From positions 36,970,652-37,034,651 of the forward strand of contig NC_133536.1 of the NCBI RefSeq assembly GCF_048544455.1: DNA of 64,000 nt. The letters run 5' to 3'. The notes below the pieces were generated by a model. The model was not told where the DNA came from. It worked only from the letters and a program-made list of their open reading frames with translations, and did not search any database. Within the stretch, counting starts at the first letter, position 1, and each line of letters begins with the position of its first letter. This document shows, in pieces, positions 10,455-23,342 of this stretch. Made by a program: the position numbers and the translations under genes. The DNA comes from Silene latifolia (taxonomy: Eukaryota > Streptophyta > Magnoliopsida > Caryophyllales > Caryophyllaceae).

Positions 10455-13400
10455 TCACCAGCACGACTTCTTTTTCTGACCAAAATGCAACAAGAGGTGT
10501 CAACATAACAATAAATATACTGATATACTTGTATAAAGAAATTAGACTAAACAGTTGAGTTCACTCAAATTACCCTGTACTTGGCTTCTTCTTGACGGTC
10601 AATATAGGCCAGTAGGTCTTCTTGCCTCATCAGCGCTTCATGCAACGCCTGTAGATCCCGATTAGTAATCAGAAAACAGTAAAATAATCTTCAGACTATA
10701 TGAATGCCAAGCAAAACAAGGTGATTTCAAAGAAGACAATTCAACATTTCACAGAAGTAGACCTGGCAAACGGGACAATTGGGTCGGGTCAGTTTCAAGT
10801 TGCAGGAGTTCGGGCCGGGTCATTTCGGGTTCGGGTCATTTTTGGAACAACTATTATCAATTTTTTTATGGATAATAAATCAGTGTGCAACAGTAAACAT
10901 TTGGGTCGGGTTATATTGAGACGGGTCAAAATCGGGTCTTGAGTTCGAGTGTCGGGTACGGGTCAGGTTACTCGGATCGGGTCAAATTTGCCGGGTCTAA
11001 ACAAAAGCAGCCATGCACCGACATCCATTTGTCCAGAGCACACGAGTACGGAGAAGATTCTTTAAAACATAAATTCAATTGAAATGTCTAAAGTCAAGGC
11101 TTCAAAATCGTTAAATTATGATTCTAAATGGATCCTCACTATCTCTGCCTGAACTTGACAGGTATCTTTTCTATGTGCCTATGCGGCGTAAGTAAATTGT
11201 CAAATTGGGAACAATTGGGTTCGAATTTCATACCACTTTCACGGTGTCGTGTTAAACTCAGGAATAACGTCGAAAGACAAAGTAATGTAGATAATGATTG
11301 ATAGTCTACAGTAAAGTTACCACAAGAGACCAAGAAACCAGACTAATCATATTAAAGCATTTCACCTTTTTGGTAGCAATTAGCTCAGCCTCCAGTGCAT
11401 CCACGCGATAAACAGCGGCATTCAGCAATTCCTCCTTCTCATATGGCATCTTGGAAGGCTTTGATTGAAGTGTATCAACTTTCTCTTCAAGCTCACCTAG
11501 CCTTTTCATTACATTTGATAGGAGATCAGCTTCACTGTATGCTGGAGCTGGTGAGGGTGGTCGATATTCCTGGGCAATTGTGTCAGTTGTGACATCTGGG
11601 GAAATTAACTCATCACTAGGAGATCTATCAGGCAACTTCTTGGTCGCTCCGCCTACGAGTGAGCGAAACATTGTGACAAGAGTCGTGAAAAAGGCCATAA
11701 TAATCATCAGCAAACGAGCTCGGATTCCTTCGGGGGTTTTCTTTGTATCAGGCACCATAACAGGAGCTGCATAAAAAAGAAGAGATTGATTATTAATCAA
11801 GATCAAATTAGCAATTTGTGGTCAGGAGGCCCCAAAATTAAATCAAAGCACATTATTACACTGACATTTGAAAGATGCGTTATATATTTTCCCATCCACT
11901 GCATGTTTGCAAAAGATAATCACTAGAAGATTCTTAAGAAACATGCCATGTAGAATAATTACCACACGGGTAGAAAAAGGTCAAAATCGAAAAATTTCAC
12001 ACATTTGAGCATGAGTGACGAACCAAAGAACATTAGCATCCCACATTTAGCTTACACAATAAATCTTATATGAGATGGTCTCACATATGATGAGGCAACA
12101 GCAATCCCTAATGTATTCCTCATTCTCAATAATAGGGTAGTGATTTTCTCTAGAGAAATTCACATACAAGTTTTTGTTTCATTTACAGCATCAGATAGCA
12201 TAATAGTATGATTTATGCCTAAGTTGATGGATGGCTTGACTCCAATGGAAATCAAATTGAGCTTTCGGCATGTGCTAGATCCTAGGAAAACAGATTGTAC
12301 ATACTAGTAATGAATGAAGAAAACTATCAAGGGTTAAGTTATACTCCCTCTGTCCCGGTCATTTGTTGTCCTTTTCCATATTGAGGTGTCTCAGTAGTGA
12401 GTTGTTGTCCTTTCTATTTTAATAATGAACTTGATGAACAATTTGATCATTCACACTCAATTTATTCCACTTGTCATTTAGTAATTGGCCCATTTTCCTT
12501 TTCTTGGTCTTTGTGCCAAAACCAAAGGACAACAAATGACCGGGACGGAGGGAGTATAATTTAGCTTTCAGCATGTGTTACCTTTAAAAGAATAAGACTT
12601 TTGCACAGATGAGTGCTTCTTCCATCCAGAATCAACTGGCTTATCCACCATGGGTACATACTCATCATACCCTGAAAAAGTAGCAGCGTAGCCAGCCTTT
12701 GCATTGATCTTAGCCTGCACGGCCAACAACATTATCAAATTAATTAAGACACGTGCATTTAAGCAATGGTCACATACATAAATCATGTAGTTGTTTGGTA
12801 ATATACATGCTAAAGGAGTGCAGAACTTACCTCCTCATGAACTGGAGTCAATCTCAAATTTGAGAAACTAATAGATGCCTTTGGGGAAGTAATATCTTCG
12901 GCATCAGATCCCGACTCAGCGGTAGATGTATCACTTCCTTTTAACTGTTTGAGGATAAAAAGCGTCGGAAATTAAACTCAAAAAAAATTAGTAATAAAAT
13001 TTCATGTTCCAAATTTTATGATGGGTTTACCGTTGGCAACTGTGGCTTAGCATAAGCAACAACCTTTCCATCACTATTCAAGACTTTGACAACTTGCCTT
13101 GCACGTCGTGGCTCCCCATTAAGAACCATCTGCATAATTACAAATTTATAGCAACAATAATTATTTCAAGACCTTTTTTAAAAGAAAGATCAAGTTAAGA
13201 AACATTGCAACTGTATTTTCCCAAAAAAAAAAAAAAAAAAAAAAACAAACGAGAAAGACAGAAGAAAGGGTTTTGTTTTTTATTTTTTTAAAACCAAAAA
13301 AAATACGAGGACAAACCTTCAATATCGCAGGGTTCTTCCAGGGCCCCTTATCAGACAGAAGACAGTCCCCTTGCTCAGCACAAGTGCATGTTCCACCTAG

Positions 13401-16400
13401 AAACTCTGGCAACTCACTACATGTAATAAAAACACGAATCTAAATGAGAAACACTCAGACTATGAAAACCGGCAAAGAGTCTGTAGAAACAAACTAACCA
13501 GATAAAGATTTTAAAAGGGCAAAAATGAGAAACATTTCTCATAACAAAAAACATGTCTAAATTCACCAGATACAAGGGCAAAATTTGGTACAAAATCAAA
13601 GAACATGGCAATATTTCAAAAAGACATTTGAGTTTGGACTTGTTAAAAAGTTTATGGAAAGGACTAGAAGAAATACGAACACAAGAGTACAATCAAGTTA
13701 CCTGGCATCAATCACTTCAAGCAACCGACTCTGGAACTTGGTGCCAAGAACCTACAACAGATTGTGACATGAATATGATCTCAAAGTTAATTCAGAAAGA
13801 TGAAAGGTATTCATTCACTAATGTAAACAAAATGGATAGTGGGTGAAAGTTCTCTGTACATGAATCTTGGAGGTGGTTTTTGGATCTAGGAAACTCTTTA
13901 CAGAATTCCATAGAAGCCTAAATCCTGGACCCGCATTGACAATAAACATCTGGTAAAGAGTCTGCACAAAATAAACCAACTAGCATGTTAGTAGCCACTT
14001 CTTAAAATCTCAAAAAGCTTTTCTGATTGAACAGTACGCATGAGTATAAACGTATGATGCATACCTCAGGATAATTATCACCATCAATCTTCTGCAATTC
14101 TTTTATAAGATCCCTAGCAGCCTTGGTGAAGTTTTTCAGGCCCTACTCATAATAGAAAGTATGTCAGCAAATGTGCCACAGACCAATTCAAGTGAATTCA
14201 ATAATTCAGATGAGGGCAACGGTTGGAAACATACCACGCCCTGGACATCTAATATGGTTGTGCTTGAATCTATGTGACGTTTTGCAGCAATGGTACAAGC
14301 TGGAAACTTGATTGCAAGGCTCTTCTCAAATTCCCTCACATGGTATTTTATGTAACGATCCATAGTAGTCACTTGCATAAGTTTGTTTGGGTCAACCTTC
14401 CCTAGCCTCTCAATGTAAATAGGTCTCCCTTCTTTGTCGACGCCATGATAACCGTGGGGATAATACTTTAAGACTTCATCTATTTCTTTAAATTCAAATT
14501 CCTGGGTACAAGATAAATAATGAATTCACAAGTGGCACAATTACCCAAATGAGCAGATTACAACCCCACAGTACTTATAGGTTGAAATAATTATAGAAAG
14601 AAACACAAATTTCTCTTATGCAGCTATTACCTGTACAAGAGAATCAACACCAAAGTCCTTCCTCCATTTGATCATATCAGCCCACATGTGTTTTGCTTTT
14701 TCAATATCAAATTTTCTTGCTTTAAGAAACCTATGTGAAACAGAAAATTAAAAACTTTGATTTCACCTGCATACTACATTGCTGCTAATAAAATGGTGAA
14801 GAAAAGAGTAAGACAGCACAATCCACACCTCAACATTATATGATAGTCGTCATGTTTTTCAGGTAAGAGTTCTTCCAGAATTAATGCTTGTCTAAATGAA
14901 TCAACTGCCCGCAATTCCTCCACATCTCGAATATCTTCTATGGATACTGAGCTGACACGACCATCACTTTTTCTTCGGCTACTCTTTTTCTTAAGAGAAT
15001 GTTTCAATTTTGTAGATGCATTTATGGCTTTCTTCTTCAGGGACCATTTTTCTGACCTCCTCTCATCCTCTGAGTTCTCGAAATCAGATTTTCTTTCCCT
15101 TCTCTCGTCATGCCTTTCCCTTCTCTCTTCATGTCCAGAGAATCCCTCAAAACCTAAATATGAATTGTTAAAATATATGACAAAAATCGAACAATTAAAT
15201 TCCGCCATCATTCACATATTTTTCAAAAAGTCAAAATGTCAGATACTAATGAAATTGCCTTAAACACACGGACACACACACGCACGCACCAAAAAAAAAA
15301 AGCCTTGATAGCATTCTTAAAGTTACAGAAATTCAAAGGAAAAATTTGGAACTTATAAAATCAAATAATGAAAGTTATACACAACATGAGGAGAAATTAC
15401 TAAATTACTAAGGTAGAAATTGTTTAACTAGGACTCCTTAGAAGAAGTTTGAACAAATTTACACAGATAAATGAATGAGATAACGAGAGGACGAGTAACC
15501 AAAGAAACCACAACCCAAGTCTCATCTACTGACACAAGAATCTTCAAACAACTAATGCCAAGTTGTTCTCTGACGTCTTATTCCAAAATTTCCATTATCA
15601 CAGGCACTACAACTGCTTCAAAATCCACTTGTGTTTTCAGTTCCTAACCTTTAAATCATGACAACTTACAAGAGTGACTCCAATGGCAACAGGAAAGATA
15701 TAACTGTGCGCGCTTAGTACAAAGTTGAGACCTTGCTCCTCAACAAAATGTGTCCACCATAACGACAAGTTAATTTCTTGAATAGCCAAACTGATGCATA
15801 CAAAACCCAAGAGCCAATATTCGATTTCTACTACTTTTATGGAGTATTTGATTTGCAGCATTATATACCTCAATTTTTCAGCAAACCAGCTAACTTCGTC
15901 ATTTGTAGCACTGTGACTAATTCATATGACCTAGTTCATAGTCTTTCTAGCTACTAAGTAATAGAGATGCATTGGTGTGTGGCGTCTCAAACCCGTGGCC
16001 AACAGAACTTGATGGTATAAAATGTGAAATTGCTCTTGAATTTAGCATTTAAGACCCCACGCCCCAAATCGTATAACCACGCTGCCAGTACGCCACTAAG
16101 TCTAGCTCCGAACTTCTCCCAAATCCCGCCACCATCCCCAAAACCCACAACTCAAACACTCAAAGTTGGTGAAGTCTCTGAGATTCGAAACTGCTATTGC
16201 ATATTGCAGAAACTCAAGAACATTAAACACTACCCAGCTCTTTGTATACAGCTAAAAAAACTTTAAAATACACATTCATTCACAAGAGTAATTATTATTA
16301 TAATTATAATAATATAAATAAATATATAATATAATATAATATGACTACTTTCACCAGCTAATTTCCATCTTCTCCAAAAAAAAAGTGATGAAATTTGAAC

Positions 16401-16583
16401 AAATGCTTAACAACTCAACATGAACCTAATTTAGCTAAATCTCAGGAACAGAAAAAACACAAAAAACCCAAACTTTATTTAGAAAATACACAAAAATTAG
16501 ACAATTATTTTAAAAAAAAAAAAATTATGAACAAAGCATGATAACTTACAAGGGCGAGCAAATCGATCAAGGGGTCCCGACAT
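10455..16583 (-). CDS. Sec14-like phosphatidylinositol transfer protein (SFH type), gene 2
   Basis: Fourteen coding exons read from high to low: 16550-16583, 14829-15153, 14631-14730, 14235-14501, 14065-14142, 13860-13961, 13702-13751, 13317-13416, 13031-13129, 12831-12944, 12582-12714, 11366-11766, 10574-10648, 10455-10475. They total 1899 nt, a 632-residue protein with every junction in phase. It begins [18 protein letters not shown], the usual start of plant SFH proteins. A basic Ser/Arg-rich stretch, CRAL-TRIO N, the Sec14 domain ([48 protein letters not shown]), an acidic linker ([12 protein letters not shown]), the [12 protein letters not shown] segment and a hydrophobic helix near residue 475 follow. 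The end is a coiled coil and a basic KKKSCW terminus typical of the nodulin domain that binds PI(4,5)P2. A 5'-UTR intron (16598-16752) precedes the ATG. The exons look intact. Introns 11 and 12 carry a Stowaway and a hAT MITE. Confidence 0.94.
10758..10999. mobile_element. hAT-type MITE made of GGGTCGGGT-like repeats, in intron 12 of gene 2
   Basis: The ends are TAGACCTGGCAAACGGG and a matching GCCGGGTCTA. The interior is degenerate CGGGTCGGGTTC. The flanks CACAGAAG (10750-10757) and AACAAAAG (11000-11007) agree at 6 of 8 positions, an aged 8-bp hAT duplication. Same family as 62079-62544 and the split copy at 41943-49720. Confidence 0.7.
12344..12554. mobile_element. Stowaway MITE in intron 11 of gene 2
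   Basis: CTCCCTCTGTCCCGGTCATT and its inverted copy ending GGACGGAGGGAG are flanked by TA at 12342-12343 and 12555-12556. It is 211 bp long with TIRs of about 35 bp. It begins only 27 bp from the 5' splice site of exon 11 (12582) and the exons appear undisturbed. Confidence 0.88.
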
Positions 16584-16752
16584 AATATCTTGATTAACTA
16601 AGAAAATCAACAAAACCCTCTTTTAATTCTCCTCCTTGAATCCTACATTGATCAAGAAAACCCCAAATTTATCAATTTCAACAAACGCTAAAAAATTCAC
16701 AATCAATCAAACAATTAGGGGAAATTAAAATCCAAAACCCTATAAATTATAC

Positions 16753-17110
16753 CTTTTGTTTAAAAGTAATGATCTGAAACGTCGGTGCAAGATAAATGGT
16801 AAAGGAGAAAAGGGTAAAAAAAAAAAGGAGAAATAAATGAGGAGCTAAATTGTTGTTCCAACTTCCTAGTTGAATTAATCCGGAATTAAGAAGGGAAATT
16901 GTTAATTAGTAATTAAGAGTTACGAGTAGGAATTAAGTTAGGATTAGGATAGATACACGTTAGAAAAACCGTAATTAATTATAAAATTTGGCGTAACTAA
17001 GTTGAATTTAAAATGGGGGGATGAAAATTCGCCCGATTAAGTCGGCGAATTCAGAGGAGAAGAGATATAGAGAGAGAGAAGTGGAAGAAGAAGAATGAAG
17101 AAGAGAAATA
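16753..17110 (-). promoter_or_regulatory. 5' leader and proximal promoter of Sec14-like gene 2
   Basis: The 5'-UTR exon ends at 16753 with a GTATAA donor (minus strand) that pairs with an acceptor at 16598-16599, just before the ATG. Upstream, 17040-17100 is a CT-rich run on the gene's sense strand, a common feature of plant leaders. I see no convincing TATA box, so the start site is not placed. Confidence 0.45.
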
Positions 17111-18164
17111 ATGATGGGGTTTGATTTAATTTAATGGATTAAATTAAATGAAAATACGTAGAAGTTAAAAAAAGAAGGCAAAAGGGGAGTTTGATGAATT
17201 GTTGCTATAGGAATGAACGAACCTGCCTTGTCCTTGTGTTTTTAGTGTTGTTGTGTTGCGTTGCTTTTTTAGGCTGCTCTAATGGTCTAGTCTATTCATG
17301 CTGTGGGGCCTTTTTTCGTTGTGTTTGTCGTCACTGTCATGTGCCGATTTTGTTGGAGGGAGCGGGGGGAAGGGGATTTTTCGGGATGGAGCTACTAAAA
17401 GTTAACCCCATTCTAAAGATTTGCGAGATTTATGATATTTCAACTCAATTATGGTAAATATTCCTAATATGGAGGGTAAGGTTTATGATATTTCAACTTG
17501 GTACTAATTAAAGATATGGTAATATTTCAACTATTTATTTTTGGTGGATTTAAGAAAAACTAATAAAATAACGAAATTTGTTTTCTAGGATGATTTTTAC
17601 TCATTACAGTACTTTTTGTATCAAACTTTTCATTTGTTTACCCTTGATTAAAAAACATCAACCTAATTCTCTCTACTTTCTCTCTATTGTTGAAACCTTA
17701 ATCTTCTTCAACCTTATTAAAATTCTTCAATCATTAATTATTATTAATGATTATTTGACTGACGAGCATGTATTTAATCAGTTAATGATATATTTCAATA
17801 ATTTATTCAACCCTTACTTATAATTTTGTTCCTTTTTTTTAATTGAGGGTTTATTTCTAAATTAATTAAGGGTTTAAGTATGGTACTGTGGATTTGTTGA
17901 TGGTGGTTAACGGCCAGTGGTCGGCGTTGTGGTTCGCTGGTGGTCTGCTGCCGTTGAAGCAGTGCTACGACGGCAGTGTTGGACACTTGGACGATGACGA
18001 TTGGCTGACGAGTAATCTTGTACGCATAGTTGCGGGCAGTAGTATGAAACAGTCAAAAAAGGTGAAAAATTATTAAGCAATAACAAAACTTTGAATGAAT
18101 AAAGAAATATAACACCAAGTTTGATTTCTTTTCATGTTTACAAGCTTTACAGTAGTAGGCCTTA

Positions 18165-18166
<2 letters not shown>
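17111..18166. other. Intergenic stretch upstream of gene 2
   Basis: No conserved coding, RNA or transposon signature recognised. Open frames at 17191-17457, 17578-17823 and 17888-18076 look random: hydrophobic or low complexity, with no domain. Confidence 0.5.

Positions 18167-18167
<1 letters not shown>

Positions 18168-18242
<75 letters not shown>
18168..18242. repeat. (TA)n microsatellite left of element A
   Basis: About 37 uninterrupted TA units end exactly where the TIR of element A begins. Any IYIYIY reading frame here is an artefact of the repeat. Confidence 0.95.
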
Positions 18243-18246
<4 letters not shown>

Positions 18247-20290
18247 GAGATCCGGTGAGAACCACCCATATAATGAGAACCATGAGAACCACTTAACAAC
18301 CATTGATCTAATAATATTATGAAAGGCCGAGATTAACACGACCAAACTCAAAATCCTTTAATAAACCTCCAAACACTCAGATTTCATTTATTTTCCATTT
18401 TTTCTTTATCTCTCATCTTTCTTTCTCTCTCTTCAACTATCAAAGCCTTTGGCATCAGTAACTCGGCCTTATACGTTCAACCGTCGAGATTAATGCAGCC
18501 GTACCTAACGATCAATGGATCCTGATGCTTCGACGAGGTAAAATTTGATGATTAATTTTTGTGAAATTAGGATTTATGTCTTTTTAATTCTTTTATTCAT
18601 CGATTAATTAGTTGATTTTAGGTTTTGATAATTTGTTTAAAGTCGTCAAAATGAATTATGTTGGATAAATTAGGGATTCATGAATTAGATTGTGATTCAT
18701 GAATTAGATTGTGAAAACTGGAAAATTAGGGATATGGAAACTGATACATTACCTAAATTGGTTGAAATCGTGAAATCAGCGACTGAATTACTGTCTTTAT
18801 TATCGTTAGAGCATTAGTTATGTGCATCTAATTTCTGTTTAGGTGCAACAAAATTACGGTTTCGTGAATTAAAGTTGGGGCAATTGAGAAATTAGGGTAT
18901 TGGGAGTTCAGAAATTACCCAAATTGTTGATTGGCGTTGCTCAATGTTTCTTTCCTACAAATTTCTAGATAATAAGCTAATTGGTCATACGAGTTGGCAA
19001 GCAACTTAGATTACATCTATATTTTAATGATGATATGCTACATTTGTGTGCTTGCAGGCTTTTAGTACCTTTGTTTTCTCCATTTGAATTTGCCACCAGG
19101 ATATTTATGCTATGCTAATTGCAGGGAATTTGTGACTTCTCGTATAATGGATTCAAATTATTTGAGACTTCTACTACTATTTTCATTAACCTCCTAAAAA
19201 ATTTCTATTCATTTCGGGTGCTGCATTAAGAGGCCTAAGAAGTTTCAACCTCGCTGATAAGTAACATGTATGTGTTGTCTTGTTCGATGGCCTAACTAGA
19301 ATATTGCTGTCATGTCTTTTTATTAACTTTTTGTTGGCTTGACTATTTTTTTTTGCCAGATTGAAATTATACTTTAAGCTTTAGAGTTTAAGAAAGGTTA
19401 GATGCCCAATTTTGTTAAATACTCATATTTTTGTAGAGCACAAGTTTGTAGATTTGACAACGTAATGACAACCACATGTCGATGTACTACAATTTGTAAA
19501 ATTGAGACGGAGGTTGGCATTTTGTCACTAATTTTGGTTTGCCTTTTTGCAGAAAAAAGGAAATAAAAAATGATCATGATCTGATTCTACTATCTAGAAC
19601 ATTATGTTGAATGAGGGTTAATGGTGTGATAAGAGGGCCTTTAAATACATAAATTATTGAAAGACAATGAAGCTTAAAGAGTATTATACAAAGAAATGTT
19701 GGGATGAGCTCTACAAATTAGTTTGAAGTATGTGTAGATATTAATTGATTTAAGATGTGTTTTGCTAGTATCGAATATATGTAGTTGTTGAACGGTTTAA
19801 TTTATTTATATAAATTAATACTACCTAGATATTATAGGTGGTGCTATATTTGTACATTAAGCAAACTTGATCTTTTGTGGGTTCAAAAATATTATTTATG
19901 GAATTGGCACATATAAATCAAGTATTAAGAAACCTGAGCTTTGGTGTGAAGTTAGAACGATGATGTCTATACAGTGGTTTTGTTAGAAAATTTAAGCCCT
20001 TTAGAGCTGAATTATATGAGACAGATGCCCTCGATGACATCCTTACTTAGAAGAGTGGTTTTGTTAGAAAATTCTTTATATGTGCTGTTATTTTGTGGAT
20101 TCGAATGATGTTTAGTTGCAATTTTTTTATATACCCAACCCATTCTCTTCTTGTTAGTTGGTCGCATTCATTGTTTGTTGATCGCATTCATTGTTAGTTG
20201 GTCGCATTCATGATTAGTTTATATTATATTTGATATCGTCATCATTATTGTTTCTACATTACGAATACTTAACATTTTACTTATGTCAAA

Positions 20291-20358
20291 AGTCAATTAG
20301 CTCAAATGGAAGAGCATTGTGCAATGCACAAGATGTGGGTTCAACTCCCACATTGGCT
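20291..20358 (+). tRNA. tRNA-like sequence, type II, in element A (probably not functional)
   Basis: A 7-bp acceptor stem AGTCAAT/ATTGGCT, a D arm GCTC...GAGC and a T arm GTGGG-TTCAACT-CCCAC are all formed. The anticodon arm is abnormal: TGTGC AAT GCACA is a palindrome leaving a 3-base loop. A and B boxes for RNA polymerase III are present. Probably a decayed or repurposed tRNA-derived sequence. Confidence 0.5.
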
Positions 20359-20612
20359 AGGAAGTACCAATAACATTGAGATCACCAAAGACCGGAATGT
20401 ATGGTCATAGTTTCTATAAGTAAGTTAGCCTTTAAACTTCTCGATCACTATAATGCTATTACACCGCCTCCTTGACGCGTTCTTCTTTGCACGTGCGAGT
20501 CTAAGTATAGCCTGCTCATCATTGCTTAAGTATGATAATGGGTTGTTTGATCTTCGCTGCAATGTACCACTTACATCTCGACAAGTTGCAATAATGAGAC
20601 TTGTTATTTAAT

Positions 20613-20685
20613 AGGCTATATGGGATTCGAACCCATACCTTTTGTGCAAAATGTACACATCGCTCTACCATTGAGCTAATAGCCT
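20613..20685 (-). tRNA. tRNA-like sequence, type I, in element A (probably not functional)
   Basis: On the minus strand it has acceptor stem AGGCTAT/ATAGCCT, D arm GCTCAATGGTAGAGC, an anticodon-like hairpin TGTGT...GCACA with loop ACATTTT lacking U33, and T arm ATGGG-TTCGAAT-CCCAT. The B box GGTTCGAATCC is perfect. It faces the type II sequence at 20291. Confidence 0.55.
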
Positions 20686-21004
20686 TTAAAATAGGACAAA
20701 CAAAGATGAAGAGAGAGTTATACACAACTCAATTGCTCAAAGAGACAAATCAAAACATATTATAGAATGAGAATAAATGTAGTCTCCAAAGTCCCAACTT
20801 CAAGCTGACAATCCATGTATAGCCTTCTTGATTCTGAGGCACTGTAGTGGCTAAGTAATAAAAGATGCAAGCTGAAGTATGTGTACATTAGAGTTTGACA
20901 GCAAGGAGCTTCATAATCCTTGTAAAAAAATACTTTATCCTAATATCTTGATTATTGGCTGTTTAATCTTAGCTTCGCAGCAATGTACCACTTGCATCTC
21001 CAGA

Positions 21005-21445
21005 GTTATTTCCATTATTTCATGCACATAGAACCTTATTTCGTGCACATAGAACCTTATTTCATGCACATATTATTTTATTTCATACCCATATAAAATT
21101 AACCTTCTTAACCAACAATAATTAGTTTCAAAATATAACCAACTGAAGAATTTTTTAATGCACATAGAACCTTATTTCATGCGCATAGAACCTTATTTCA
21201 TGCATGTACACGGGATGAAACGAGTTTAACTTAAAATTAATGTCCTTAACCAACAGTGATTAGATGCAACTAGGGAAATTTTTTTAATGCACATATAACC
21301 TTATTTCATGCACATATAATCTTATTTCATGTACATATAACCTTATTTCATGTTCCTATAACACACTTATTTCATGCATGTACACAGTTGTTTGATGCAC
21401 ATATATTGGCTTTTCATGCATATACAAGGCTCTACTTCATGCATT
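21005..21445. repeat. Array of the 21-bp unit (reverse orientation) in element A
   Basis: Many direct, slightly diverged copies of CATAGAACCTTATTTCATGCA. This is the reverse complement of the unit in elements B and C, with spacers that include a repeated AACCAACAnTAATTAG segment. Confidence 0.8.
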
Positions 21446-22736
21446 GATAAGTCTATTGCACCCCAAACCCTAACCATTATTATTGGGACAAACGAGTTTG
21501 ATGCACATTAATCTTACATACTCACGTATTGACTCCTAGCTACCGTCTTTTGAAACTCTAATACAGGCACCAATGCTTGTGCCATAATAATAACCCACAT
21601 CCTAATCCTTTCAGTACAATTGCAAGTGAACATGGCACATTTATATTTCAACTAACGTGTGGAAAAAACACACAAGCAAGTCCTAATGTATAATATATTA
21701 ATATGTGAAGAATTACGTAGTAGTGACACACACACAAACAAGTTGTAGAGTTAACTATCAGGGAGAAATTAGGACAAGTATTCACAATTTATGAAAATCA
21801 AACTGAGGTAAGACAATAGAATTAGGACAAGTTTTTCAACAAGCTACCTCAACAAGACAATACAAAGGAACCTAAGACACTGATTTATCAGGGATATAAC
21901 TAATTGCAGGATATCTGATCAACATGTTATTACATCGCTCAAACTAAATTCTAACATTTTTAACAATAATATACTTTTCGTAACATACCTCGTAGTCAGA
22001 TAGACAGATACTCGTATACACAATTTTACTTTTCGACGACTAATTGGGTTCGTTTGCCAAAAATTGTCACACAACTTACGATAGTCACAATTTTACTTTT
22101 CAAAACCTGATAGTCAGAACAATGAATTAGCTTAATTAGGGAAAATTTTGGAGATTGAGTCCCAAATTTCATGATTTCAACCAATTTTCGTAATTTCTCA
22201 ACTTCCCCAACCCTAATTTCTCAGTTTCCCCAATCTAATTCACGAAAACCCTAATTTCACTAACATAATTCATCATTACAACTTTAACACATTAATCAAG
22301 GCCTAAATTCAACTAGTTTAATTGATAAATAAAAAATTAAAAAGAGAACAAGACATAAATCCTAATTTCGTATAAATGAATCATCAATATCGAAAGTTTA
22401 CCTCGTCGAATCAGCAGGATCCATTGCTTGAAGGAGCATCATAGATTTTGATTGTAAAAGAGATTGATCTAAATGTTTGTGACGATCGAATGTAGAAAAG
22501 AAGCAGATAGGATGAATCGAAGGATTTGACAGTCGAAGAAAGAGAAAAAAATATGTCAGAGAAAGAAAATTTGGAAAAATGAATGAGTCGAGGGTTTGGG
22601 GGTGCGACGGTTTACAAAATTATTATGATATGCTTAATCACTCTTTATCTCACCGTCAATTTTTAGTTTAATCTAAGGGTTGTAAATGGTTCTCATGGTT
22701 CTCATTATCTTGATGGTTCTCATAGGATCCCGAATC

Positions 22737-22777
<41 letters not shown>
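22737..22777. repeat. (TA)n(GA)n microsatellite between elements A and B
   Basis: A TA run followed by a GA run. Element A ends at its left edge and element B begins at its right edge. Confidence 0.9.
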
Positions 22778-22779
<2 letters not shown>

Positions 22780-23233
22780 TTGGGATCCTATGAGAACCAC
22801 TAGTATAATGAGAACCATGAGAACCACTAATAATAATAATAATAATACAGACGACATTAGACTTTATTTTGTTTGAAACCTATGCGTAACCCAAACCCTT
22901 CAATCTCATTCATTTTCACGTTTTCACTTTCTCACTCATCTCTCCTTCTCTCTCTTCGACCATCGTCCTCTCCGGCGTCCTTTCCGATCGTCCTCTCCGA
23001 TTATCGTTAACCAAATCATATTTTCGTTCATCTAATTCGATTAAACTGCCATTTTTCGTGCTTTCTGATATCTCTTTTAGATTTTGACAAGTTACTTGCG
23101 GTTGTAATTGAATCTCGTGTTTGTAAGTGCCTAGTCTAAGTAGCGATCCTTGATTTGTTAACTGTCTGAAGTTTATGACGTGTTACTTTTACTTGCTTCT
23201 TGCTGAGTGGTATCTTGATTTGTTATTTGACAG

Positions 23234-23342
23234 AGGCGGTGGGCGAGGTGGTTATGGAGGAGGCGATCGTCGTAGAGACAATAGAGATGGAGGTGGTCCA
23301 GATAGGCATTCTTATAGTGGAAATCGTTCTCGCCCATACTAA
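23234..23342 (+). pseudogene. Captured 3' exon of a Gly/Arg-rich (RGG) RNA-binding-type protein
   Basis: After a good acceptor (TTATTTGACAG) the frame reads A + GGC GGT GGG CGA and so on: 36 codons beginning GGGRGGYGGGDRRRDN and ending RSRPY and a stop. RGG repeats of this kind are C-terminal tails of plant RNA-binding proteins, possibly TAF15- or RZ-1-like, which I cannot decide. Acceptor phase 2 matches the phase of the mini-exons in the arms. It stands alone without the upstream RNA-binding domains, so it is a gene piece carried by element B. Confidence 0.6.

Larger units (their letters stand above)
18243..22736. mobile_element. Element A: 4.5 kb long-TIR element with paired tRNA-like sequences, in (TA)n
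   Basis: The left end reads GATCCGGTGAGAACCACC and the right end, inverted, GGGATCCTATGAGAACCA. Both continue with two more TGAGAACC copies around ATAATGAGAACC, and similarity between the arms goes on, imperfectly, for several hundred bp. Each arm holds a mini-exon: ATGGATCCTGATGCTTCG... ending AG/GT at 18515-18537 (+), and its mirror at 22402-22424 (-). The middle holds two convergent tRNA-like sequences (20291-20358 and 20613-20685) and an array of a 21-bp unit (21005-21445). No transposase frame is visible. Relative to B and C the internal order is partly rearranged. Superfamily unassigned: TIRs this long fit Mutator-like elements, but the (TA)n flanks hide any target duplication. Confidence 0.75.

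Noticed and set aside
18053-18351. Open frames with long Ile-Tyr repeats, also at 56562-57047 and 61506-61754
   Set aside because: They are translations of (TA)n tracts and have no coding support.
20291-20685. Functional tRNA genes
   Set aside because: Anticodon arms are abnormal (3-base loop or missing U33) in every copy. They are reported as tRNA-like only.
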